Assembly (NCBI GenBank): GCA_030562195.1
Contig: CM060203.1
Coordinates: forward strand, 8,508,208-8,572,207
DNA from: Nipponacmea schrenckii
Taxonomy: Eukaryota > Mollusca > Gastropoda > Lottiidae
Reading direction: 5' to 3'
DNA: 64,000 nucleotides
Below the pieces are notes generated by a model that saw only the letters and a program-made list of their open reading frames with translations, made no database searches and was not told the DNA's origin. This document shows, one piece after another, positions 10,641 to 19,392 of this stretch (position 1 is its first letter; every line of letters starts with the position of its first letter). The position numbers and the translations under genes were made by a program.

Positions 10641-11579
10641 GGAAAAATTCAGTTATTTCTTTATTCGAAACGATAAATTGTCATGATCAATTGTAAAGTG
10701 TTTTAGGTACTGGAAAATTTTATAAGTTTTAAACTATATAAAACATAAATTTTCCCAATTTAAAAAAAAATTGGTGTGCTTTTATTATAAAATTGGATTA
10801 GACCTTAATAATGTTAATTTCTCCTTGAAACGAAAATATACTTTAAAGTGGGGTACCTGTAGGAAGTTTTTGTTTTGGTAAATTTCCTGGCCCCCAGGTT
10901 TTCTTTTTTTGGCTTGGTGATTTTAAATTTTTGATTTTTGTTTTATGATTTTTAAGTCCGCTGGGAAAATTGTTTTTTTGTCAAATTGTGGTATGTTTTC
11001 GCCCTCGATTTGAAAGTTTCCTTTTTAATTTTATTTTATCATGAATTTTGCTTTTTTATATACAAATAAATATTATTAATATTGTAGTTTCAGAAGTTGT
11101 TAATCATTTTGCAAATACCACATGCCAGATTATTTTCTCCAAACACAATTGAATATTGATACTTAGTTCACTTCTTTTTGGATTGCGAAAGATAAACTTG
11201 TTATTATAATATTGTTTTTACGTTCCAAAGCCTCGGATTTAAGAACTTATGTGTATCGTTCTGATAGATGTCGGCGATTGCTATAATGTATATTAATTAA
11301 CCACAACTGTCACATAATAACTTATCAGTATCCCTGGACCTATAAAATCTATAAGAGCACAAAGCACAGGGCACTAAGTCTACCCTTAAAAGGCAATGGA
11401 TTCATATTCAATCTTTTAGGAGCTACAAATTGAACATATTATATGGGTTAATGGGTGTTCAAAAAGCTCAATTATGATAACAACATTAAACCGAAAACAG
11501 TTTTCCATTCTGTAGTCACTGTTGTGTTCACAAACAAATTTTCACTTGTTTTTACTTCCATCGATATCATATCATCAAA
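10641..11579. other. AT-rich non-coding stretch
   Basis: No gene or recognisable element. The first ~300 bp share the homopolymer-rich character of the preceding block; from about 11040 the sequence looks normal. Confidence 0.4.
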
Positions 11580-11860
11580 TTCGACCTTAAACCAAATTCC
11601 ATTCAAATCAGATGAAAACTGAAATCTATCTCGCGTCCACAAGCCAATTTCGATATGTTAAAGGGAAAATTCAAATCTGTTCATTGAAAAATCGTCAATT
11701 TCGATGTCCAAGTTCTAACTAATATAAATGTTCAGATCAAATTACATTCAAATCAGATGAAACCAAAGTCTCTATCGCGTTCACAAGCCAATTGTGGAAG
11801 GGCCGGCCGACGAAAGGACGGTTAGAAGGGGTTGACGAAAATATGTGACCACATAATATT
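11580..11860 (+). repeat. Two-unit repeat, about 155-bp period, related in style to pearl-like cores
   Basis: ATTCAAATCAGATGAAA and TCTATCGCGT-CACAAGCCAATT recur twice, and the end is GGCCGGCCGACGAAAGGACGG, resembling the microsatellite end of pearl-like elements. Probably a solo or truncated member of a sister family. Confidence 0.5.
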
Positions 11861-12767
11861 ATTGGCGTATAAAATATTCATGCACGTGCAATATTAGAGG
11901 TCATATGAGATCACTTGTGATGATAAACAAACACAGAACATCTTTGAAGATGGCTGGACGTTTTCGTAAATATACTGAATATTATTGTTATGTAACTTTG
12001 GTTCGGATATTGTACTCATGACATGACAATTTGTGTTGGTTTGTGGACTGGATGCATGGACTGCAATTTGAATAGGTATGTCAACAACATTTATTTTCTT
12101 TCTTTGCGATGACACAAACACTGTTTATTACAAGCATGAAGAATCTCATGATACTTACTTATACGGTATGCTAAACATTTACGAACAAATCACAAAAACT
12201 GGTCTTAACAAATACTAAACAACCTAAATAATACAGAATCGCACTTGAGCATGAATCACACTTCTATGAATTTTAATATGAAATTATTTGTCACCAATGA
12301 GCTTAGAATTGCATTTTACTATGCCAATCTTTAAAGTAAATTTCTCAACTATATGCCATATTTCATCGAATGTCCTCCAGTCTTTAGAAATGTAGAAGGT
12401 TTAGAGATTTTACATTTGAAATAAACACACTTACATCCACGTGAAAAATGTCCCATTTTTCGGACTGAAAATCACCTATGCAAAATCATATGTGTTTGCC
12501 AACCCAAAGCTAATTTGAAACTGTTGATTTTGCAGTTGATATTTCAAACGAACCGAAATTTTCCCTCATTTAAATCTGCAATCAGGAGGCATAGGTTAAA
12601 ACATTTTTTCTTGTTGTTCTCAGGCATATTCACTTTCTCTTGGAATGGAAACTTGATCAATAAGAGTAATATAAGAATATAATCTCAATTTGTCAGACAA
12701 TTCAAACAAATATTAAAGGTTAACTCTGATTAAGTACATTAAAATGATAAATCCAATTTTGTTCTGA
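11861..12767. other. Non-coding stretch, no gene seen
   Basis: AT-rich, with only short chance open frames on the minus strand near 11.9-12.1 kb. No splice-supported exon and no repeat recognised. Confidence 0.4.
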
Positions 12768-13055
12768 TTTTTTGTTATTTTCTGTGAATAGTAAAAATGA
12801 TGTTGTCCCTTTATTGATGACAGAGGTCTTGGCAGCTATAAATATCTTCCCAAAATACCTGACTGATGTAATCTGTATTTTGTGATATTTTCCGTGAATA
12901 GTAATAATAAGCTCGTCCAATATTTCAAACAGAGGTCTTTGCGGCTATGCGAAACTTTCCAAAATATCCGAATGATGTAATTGGAATTGTTTGCTATTTT
13001 CCGTGCATTTGATAATGAGCTCATCTCATAATTCTTTGCAGCAATACAATACTAT
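12768..13055 (+). repeat. Tandem repeat, about 110-bp unit, two and a half copies
   Basis: Units begin TATTTTC(T/C)GTGAATAGTAA, and the first two contain ACAGAGGTCTT and CCAAAATA(C/T)C. The third copy is truncated. The minus-strand open frames follow from this repeat. Confidence 0.65.
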
Positions 13056-13142
13056 CAAAAAGATATATATCGGGATAATTAGAAAGTTTGTCCTTATATT
13101 CAATACAATCAAGTTGGTACCGACATAAAACTCCATTCATTG

Positions 13143-13300
13143 GGGTGTCTATAAAACGAAGACCTAAGACCTAAGACTCTATAAAACGAAGACCCAACTA
13201 TAAAATGAAGACCCACAGGACTTAAAAAAAAAAAACGAAGACCCCAACTATAAAACGAAGACCCTTGGACTTTAAAACGAAGACCCTTGGACTTTGGTTA
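13143..13300 (-). repeat. Minisatellite, reverse-oriented copy of the TCTTCGTTTTATA array
   Basis: Repeats of TATAAAACGAAGACCC, the reverse complement of the arrays at 16619 and 18260. The outer edge, GGGTGTCTATAAAACGAAGA, mirrors the right edge of the plus-strand array at 16906-16927. It therefore forms an inverted pair with 16619-16927 around the foldback element. Confidence 0.75.
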
Positions 13301-14368
13301 AAAAAATCAAGAAAATAGTAAAATAAACTTGTCCCGCAGTCAACGAATGCAGGGTATATTGATACATTTTTGAATTAATTATGGACAAATTGAGAAAAGT
13401 ATATATATTTGTTATTTGATCGAAAAATATTAATATTATCTTATCTGCAATTAAATGAATGGTCCACAGTCAGCCTTTATAGGTGTATTTTCAACAATTA
13501 TTCACATAAACTATAATTTATTTCTGTTATATTCCCGTATTTGGTACTTTCAGAGAAAGAATAGAAAAGGGTCCAAAAAACAAAAAAATGGGTGCAAAAA
13601 TTGAAGAATGTTGCGAGTGAAAGTGTTAAGATGTTAATAGATATTTTTCAGTAAGAGTAATTTGCGGTAATATCTGTTTTGGTACAAGAATTCCCAAATG
13701 ATGCTTAAATGAATACTATATCTAATGCTAATACTGGAATATAGCAAACTTTAAAAAATATCTGAATTTTGCATAATGTTGATTGGTAATGAAAACATGT
13801 TATGTTTGAAATATTGCATATATGAAAAATAGGCGACAATTGTAAAATGAAAATATTTTATTGATAAATTTAACATAAAGAGTACTAAAAAAAAAAGAGG
13901 ATGGACAGCCACAGTTCATCGGCGTCATCAATAGAAAAGGTCGGGAAATATTGAAATGCTTCACTGCTTCAGAGTCATTATTGAGGTGTGCTTAATCCAT
14001 AAATTTAGACAGTGCCTTAAAATAGAAGACATCAACCACCTGACGTTATCACAGTATTTGCATGTGTTTGCGGACAGGAAAAATTTCTCAATTTAATAAT
14101 TATAAAAGCAACACGGGAGTTTGATTTTTATATGGCAACGATGATTACCATAATTTATGTGTAGCATCTTTTCTGAGTTGGCCTGTGGGCATACTAAGCC
14201 TGACAAATGTGGATATAACCTTTCTCGGACGTGCCATGCGGATGGGATATCGTCAAGTTTAGAGCCATAATTATGTTGCCGATCTTCATTGGAGTAGTAT
14301 GTTGACTCATTTTAAAGTCCTAGTTTTCTAGTTGGTGAAATGATATTATTATACATTTACAGTTCAGA
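13301..14368. other. Non-coding stretch between inverted array and foldback element
   Basis: AT-rich. No coding sequence, tandem repeat or TIR recognised. Confidence 0.4.
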
Positions 14369-14424
14369 CATTCGTATGGAAGCCGGTTGCGTTCATTCAA
14401 TTTCTCGTGTTCTCGCCTTTGTTA

Positions 14425-14824
14425 AGAGGGCGAGAAAGCGAGAACGCGAGAAAGCGAGAACGCGAGAAAGCGAGAACGCGAGGAAGCGAGGGACGAGAAC
14501 GCGAGAAAGCAACAACACGAGAAAACAGCGCGAGAACGCGAGAAAAAGAGGGCGACAAAGCGAGAAAAAATACCCTCGTGTTCTCGCGTTCTCGCCTTTG
14601 TAAATTTTAATAACAGAGTGCTTTTCCTCGCGTTCTCGCTTTCTCGCGTTCTCGACCTTCATTTTCCTCGCGTTGTCGCTTTCTCGTGTTGTCGCTTTCT
14701 CGCGTTCTCGCTTTCTCGTGTTTGTAATTTGAACTTTTTTTTTCTGAAAATGTTAGTTTCCTCGCCTTCTCGCTTTCTCGCGTTCTCGCGTTGTCTCTTC
14801 CTCGCGTTCTCGCCTTCCGGTTTC
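14425..14824. repeat. TTCTCGCG-type arrays, left foldback arm
   Basis: About 14425-14575 reads GCGAGAACGCGAGAAAGC repeatedly; 14576-14824 reads the complement, TTCTCGCGTTCTCGC. The unit is about 14-16 bp with variable spacing. Six-frame open reading frames rich in RERE/SRVLAFS are artefacts of this periodicity. Confidence 0.85.
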
Positions 14825-14936
14825 TCGACAATCGATTATTACGCATGCGTATCACGTGTTTTGTTCACGGGTTTTGTTTATGATGGCACAAAGATACACT
14901 TCTCTTTCGGACCCTCTTCCAAATTCACAAATTTCC

Positions 14937-15924
14937 TAGTGTTGCAAAATTTCAGGAATTTTTGGGAAATATTGGGAAAAATTGGAGATTCAGAAAATCG
15001 TATTTGTCTCTTTTTGTATAAAACAAAACAATTGTGATTTATAAAGTCTTTTTATGTAGTACACATTAAAGGTCTATGAGGTGACATATTGTTTGAATGT
15101 TGGCAAAAAGAAATGCAAAACACAAAGTTTTTTTGTCATATTTATTGCTTTGAACATTTTTACCGTAAAAAGTTAAGTCTAACTTCATTCACATTCCAGT
15201 TGCCAAAATAAATCTACCATAATCATTTTGACTACTAAGATAATGTCTGGCTCGATTTCATTTTAAGCACATCAACATTTATGTACTGCTATGGCATTAT
15301 GCTAAAAATGGTGCAAAATAAAATTAAAAATGAATAATGATAACAACGAAAGCAATTTAACACAATCACGTTGAAAAAAGAATTGGTAATTCCAATTTGG
15401 TAAATAACTAAAATATTACAAAAATCAAACTAGCCCATCAAGTGTAGAATAATGAAACATATTTAGTCAATAATTTCCACGTGAGATGTTTCAATCTCAC
15501 CATCACTAAGCTGTGGTTCATCTAGAAGACTATCAGAGTTGGCTTCGAACAGTCCAAGGTTAACTTTAATAGAAACAAGCATTTGTCATTTTGTTAGTTT
15601 GGTGGGAGCCTTGGCGTGAATATTGCGTTCAGATGAGGCCGAACTGAGAGGAGTTTGTAGAAGAATTGTATACAGCCTCGGTACCACATAGGCCTTTCCA
15701 CCAGGTTTCCATACCCCTTCTCCTTTCCAAAGGCACTGAACTTCACAAGGTTGTCCATAACTTTGTCCAGATGGATATGTTAAAAATCAAATTTTGTCAA
15801 ATAACTTTTATAATTAAAAAAAAAAATTCAATATTTCCAAAATTTCCCAGCCCTTGAAAGTTTCCGAAAATTACCAGGAAAATTTCCAAAATTACCGGAA
15901 AGTTCCCCAGCCTTTGCAGCACTA
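14937..15924 (-). mobile_element. hAT-family DNA transposon relic nested in the foldback element
   Basis: Imperfect terminal inverted repeats: TAGTGTTGCAAA at 14937 and, on the opposite strand, TAGTGCTGCAAA ending at 15924, followed by G/A-rich TTTTGGGAAAT-type subterminal sequence on both sides. A minus-strand fragment of hAT transposase C-terminus lies inside (15463-15770). At 988 bp it has lost most of the transposase. No clear 8-bp target duplication remains. Confidence 0.6.
15463..15770 (-). pseudogene. hAT transposase C-terminal (dimerisation region) fragment
   Basis: Read on the minus strand the frame gives VPRLYTILLQTPLSSASSER, then NIHAKAPTKLTK, a TGA, LVSIKVNLGLFE, DEPQLSDGEIE and a final stop at 15463-15465. 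The P-x-S-S-A-x-S-E-R-N signature followed by L-x-x-I-x-x-N-L-x-L-F is the hallmark of the hAT C-terminal dimerisation domain. One in-frame TGA and loss of the upstream RNase-H-like core make it non-functional. Confidence 0.65.
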
Positions 15925-16015
15925 GCGTATCCTTTATTTAAATTTTATCATTCGAGTGGCCAATTTGTTAACTTTAAGGGCTATGAAATTTTTATTTTTA
16001 TATAGCATTAAATGG

Positions 16016-16392
16016 GAAACCGGAACGCGAGAACACGAGAAAGCGAGAACGCGAGGAAACTTTCATTTTCAGAAAAAAAAAAGTTCAAATTACAAACACG
16101 AGAAAGCGAGAACGCGAGAAAGCGAGAACGCGAGGAAAATGATAGTCGAGAACGCGAGAATGCGAGGAAAAGCACTCTGTTATTAAAATTTACAAAGGCG
16201 AGAACGCGAGAACACGAGGGAAGTTTTTCTCGCTTTGTCGCCCTCATTTTCTCGCGTTCTCGCCCTGTTTCCTCGTGTTGTCGCTTTCTCGCGTTCTCGT
16301 CCCTCGCTTTCTCGCGTTCTCGCTTTCTCGCGTTCTCGCTTTCTCGCGTTCTCGCTTTCTCGCGTTCTCGCTTTCTCGCGTTCTCGCCTCCT
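16016..16392. repeat. TTCTCGCG-type arrays, right foldback arm
   Basis: Inverted counterpart of 14425-14824: CGAGAACGCGAG orientation to about 16215, then TTCTCGCG orientation to about 16388. Near-perfect 15-16-bp units at 16300-16385 suggest recent homogenisation. Confidence 0.85.
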
Positions 16393-16618
16393 AATTTTCA
16401 AAGGCGAGAATGCGAGAACACGAGATGGCCGTATCCGGCTTCCATACATTCGGACTTTATTCTGAAATATTAAGTTGTACAAACTAGCCAATAACGCTAC
16501 AGTGTCCATAGGACCTGTACTTGTGTGACCTAATTTTTAACCACGTTTCTACAGAATGAAACATGTCAGCATACAGACCATGCATTATTTTCTATCTAAA
16601 AGAATGCCATAACTTTCT

Positions 16619-16927
16619 AGTTGGGTCTTCGTTTTATAGTCCTGTGGGTCTTCGTTTTATAGTTGGGTCTTCGTTTTATAGTCCTGTGGGTCTTCGTTTT
16701 ATAGTTGGGTCTTCGATTTATAGTCCTGCTGGTCTTCGTTTTATATTTGGGTCTTCGTTTTATAGTCCTGCTGGTCTTCGTTTTATAGTTGGGTCTTCTT
16801 TTTATAGTCCTGTGGGTCTTCGTCTTATAGTTGGGTCTTCGTTTTATAGTCCTGTGGGTCTTCGTTTTATAGTTTGGTCTTCGTTTTATAGAGTCTTAGG
16901 TGTTAGGTCTTCGTTTTATAGACACCC
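16619..16927 (+). repeat. 42-bp minisatellite, six units plus variant end
   Basis: The unit combines GTTGGGTCTTCGTTTTATA and GTCCTGTGGGTCTTCG-TTTTATA. Six units are followed by a variant (AGAGTCTTAGGTGTTAGGTC) ending in GACACCCA. The 173-residue repetitive open frame across it is an artefact of a unit length divisible by three. Confidence 0.9.
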
Positions 16928-17217
16928 AGACATTGTATTTCAATCATTATCTTTGACTCTAAATTCTTGTTTATGCAAGTTTTACGTCTGGTTCTATTGG
17001 ACACTTCGGGTTATAATTAAACACATAACGGATGAATTGTTTCTTTCTTCAGACCACAATGTTATCGAAATTCCTTCCCTTTGACCACAGCAATTAACCC
17101 ATTCACTTGATAAGATGATAAAAATGAATGTAAAACAAAATGAGTACAATATAACAAAACGCAGGTCCATTCATTCATTATTTCAGACTTGTGGTTGAAG
17201 TTTCAATCTCATTTCAG

Positions 17218-17275
17218 TTGAAGAGGACGAGGATGCCAAGGCAAGGAACATTAAGAGAAACAGCTTTACGGAAGG
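17218..17275 (+). other. Exon-like segment inside the duplication (weak)
   Basis: Preceded by ATCTCATTTCAG and open as EEDEDAKARNIKRNSFTEG. Duplicated exactly at about 18733-18790. There is no good GT donor (GAAG|GCAAGC would be a rare GC donor), so this may be chance. Confidence 0.2.
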
Positions 17276-17311
17276 CAAGCCTATACATTTATATCTGAAA
17301 CCGTCAAACTT

Positions 17312-17729
17312 ACTCATGATATTTTTTTTTTGATATAGCTGCTTTGGATAATGATAATACTGTTCCGGCTTTGCCCCATAACCCATCCTCCAACTATAAA
17401 ATTTCATTTCACTGTTTTTAAAATTTAAAATCTAGAATTTAAAATTTAGAATCTCCCTAGCAACGGAAGTGACGTCATCCTTTGCCTAGCAACCATTGTC
17501 CCTAGCCCTAGGCCCCTACTACTCATGATATTTTTTTTTGATATAGCTGCTTTGGATAATGATAATACTGTTCCGGCTTTGCCCCATAACCCATCCTCCA
17601 ACTATAAAATTTCATTTCACTGTTTTTAAAATTTAAAATCTAGAATTTAAAATTTAGAATCTCCCTAGCAACGGAAGTGACGTCATACGTTGCCTAGCAT
17701 CCATTGTCCCTAGCCCTAGGCCCCTACTA
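17312..17729 (+). repeat. Tandem 209-bp duplication
   Basis: Two copies start at ACTCATGATATTTTTTTTT (17312 and 17521) and end at CCTAGGCCCCTACTA, with very few differences. At 18833 the flanking words ACTCATGATATTTTTTTT and CTACTACTATTTTT are directly joined with no 209-bp unit between them, which looks like an empty or deleted version. Confidence 0.85.
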
Positions 17730-17734
17730 TTTTT

Positions 17735-18087
17735 TTGCAACACTAGGAAATTTGTGAATTTGGAAGAGGGTCCGAAAGAGAAGTGTATCTTTGTGCCATC
17801 ATAAACAAAACCCGTGAACAAAACACGTAATACGCATGCGTAATAATCGATTGTCGAGAAACCGGAAGGCGAGAACGCGAGGGTATTTTTTTCTGGCTTT
17901 GTCGCCCTCTTTTTCTCGCGTTCTCGCCCTGTTTCCTCGTGTTGTCGCTTTCTCGCTTTCTCGCGTTCTCGCTTTCTCGCGTTCTCGCTTTCTCGCGTTC
18001 TCGTGTTCTCGCTTTCTCGCGTTCTCGCCTCCTAATTTTCAAAGGCGAGAATGCGAGAACACGAGATGGCCGTATCCGGCTTCCATA
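17735..18087. mobile_element. Second, truncated foldback right arm with hAT terminus
   Basis: Starts with TTGCAACACTA (hAT terminal repeat), then the reverse complement of 14825-14936 (including TTACGCATGCG), a shortened TTCTCGCG array and the terminal CCGGCTTCCATA followed by CATTCGG. It mirrors the inner left arm of the 14.4-kb element rather than its right arm, implying inversion or gene conversion between arms. Confidence 0.7.
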
Positions 18088-18843
18088 CATTCGGACTTTA
18101 TTCTGAAATATTAAGTTGTACAAACTAGCCAATAACGCTACAGTGTCCATAGGACCTGTACTTGTGTGACCTAATTTTTAACCACGTTTCTACAGAATGA
18201 AACATGTCAGCATACAGACCATGCATTATTTTCTATCTAAAAGAATGCCATAACTTTCTAGTTGGGTCTTCGTTTTATAGTCCTGTGGGTCTTCGTTTTA
18301 TAGTTGGGTCTTCGTTTTATAGTCCTGTGGGTCTTCGTTTTATAGTTGGGTCTTCGTTTTATAGTCCTGTGGGTCTTCGTTTTATAGTTTGGTCTTCGTT
18401 TTATAGAGTCTTAGGTGTTAGGTCTTCGTTTTATAGACACCCAGACATTGTATTTCAATCATTATCTTTGACTCTAAATTCTTGTTTATGCAAGTTTTAA
18501 GTCTGGTTCTATTGGACACTTCGGGTTATAATTAAACACATAACGGATGAATTGTTTCTTTCTTCAGACCACAATGTTATCGAAATTCCTTCCCTTTGAC
18601 CACAGCAATTAACCCATTCACTTGATAAGATGATAAAAATGAATGTAAAACAAAATGAGTACAATATAACAAAACGCAGGTCCATTCATTCATTATTTCA
18701 GACTTGTGGTTGAAGTTTCAATCTCATTTCAGTTGAAGAGGACGAGGATGCCAAGGCAAGGAACATTAAGAGAAACAGCTTTACGGAAGGCAAGCCTATA
18801 CATTTATATCTGAAACCGTCAAACTTACTCATGATATTTTTTT
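17887..18843 (+). repeat. Segmental duplication, copy 2
   Basis: Copy of 16220-17330. Sequence outside the minisatellite is almost identical, indicating a recent duplication. Confidence 0.9.
18260..18443 (+). repeat. 42-bp minisatellite, three units plus variant end
   Basis: Same unit and same variant end as 16619-16927, but only three regular units. The 126-bp difference is exactly three units. Confidence 0.9.
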
Positions 18844-19325
18844 TCTACTACTATTTTTCTTGGCTCACGGTACTTTGATTATTAGTGTAAACTTTAAACA
18901 CTTTAAAACGTATGTTCTGGACGATTTTTTAATCATTACAAGGCGGGACCCTTGCACCAGATCACGGTCAAAAGTGATATTTTAAGCTGATTGTGAGGTG
19001 AGGAAAGTAAACAAACTCGGGGTTTCTTACCTTTACTTTTATCATATATATTAGGCCAAAAGGCTATCAGTCGACCCACAAAAATCTCAAAATGTTGTTT
19101 TTCTGTAATTTCAACATTTTTTCCAAGTGAAAACAATTAAATAAACGTTTATTAAAGAAATGAAACAAAAATTTATATTTTTCGTGGGGTTCATTCGGGG
19201 AACTCTTATTTTCTTTATAATAGACTATCCTGTGCACACGTACCTGTGCAAGATACAGATTGTTAAAATAAATGTAGTCTGAAGTATGTTGTCGCGAGTT
19301 ATGCCAAACAGAGTTACGTGGCAAG
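18844..19325. other. GORAB: Upstream region of GORAB
   Basis: No convincing gene. About 19.15-19.32 kb should contain the GORAB promoter and 5' UTR. I see no clear TATA box, as is usual for such genes. Confidence 0.35.
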
Positions 19326-19392
19326 ATGGCTGGTTGGGCTGGATTTACTGATGACGATCTAAGAAAAATGCGTCAAACTTCTCCAGACAGGG
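19326..19392 (+). CDS. GORAB: GORAB exon 1
   Basis: Start codon in a good context (AAGATGG), 67 nt, donor AGG-G|GTAAAA, one base carried over. Encodes the conserved WAGF N-terminal motif. Confidence 0.85.

Larger units (their letters stand above)
14375..16446. mobile_element. Foldback transposable element, 2.07 kb, long array-built inverted arms
   Basis: Termini are TATGGAAGCCGG and its complement CCGGCTTCCATA, flanked by the perfect direct repeat CATTCG at 14369-14374 and 16447-16452. The left arm (14375-14824) and right arm (16016-16446) are inverted copies of each other, including non-array landmarks such as TTTTAATAACAGAGTGC and GTAATTTGAACTTTTTTTTT. Most of each arm is a TTCTCGCG/CGAGAACG array that itself switches orientation, so each arm can also fold on itself. 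The 1.2-kb centre holds a hAT relic. Architecture resembles Drosophila FB and sea-urchin TU foldback elements. It encodes no transposase of its own that I can identify. Confidence 0.8.
16220..17330 (+). repeat. Segmental duplication, copy 1
   Basis: Repeated almost identically at 17887-18843. Shared content: outer part of the foldback right arm, the element edge, a 170-bp spacer, the 42-bp minisatellite and about 400 bp downstream. Offset is 1641 bp before the minisatellite and 1515 bp after it, so the only large difference is 126 bp of array. Confidence 0.9.

Noticed and set aside
15666..15857. Plus-strand 63-codon frame near 15.7 kb
   Set aside because: Antisense to the hAT transposase fragment, which has family-specific motifs on the minus strand.
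14340..16509. Arg/Glu- and Ser/Leu/Phe-rich repetitive frames in the foldback arms
   Set aside because: They appear in several frames on both strands with array periodicity and lack splice or conservation evidence.
16563..17084. 173-codon repetitive frame (GSSFYSPVGLRFIV repeats) and its 98-codon copy at 18204
   Set aside because: A 42-bp unit divisible by three keeps the frame open. Array length varies freely between the copies.
13143..18443. CRISPR-like regularly spaced repeats
   Set aside because: Eukaryotic locus; repeats are contiguous minisatellites without unique spacers, and no cas genes occur.
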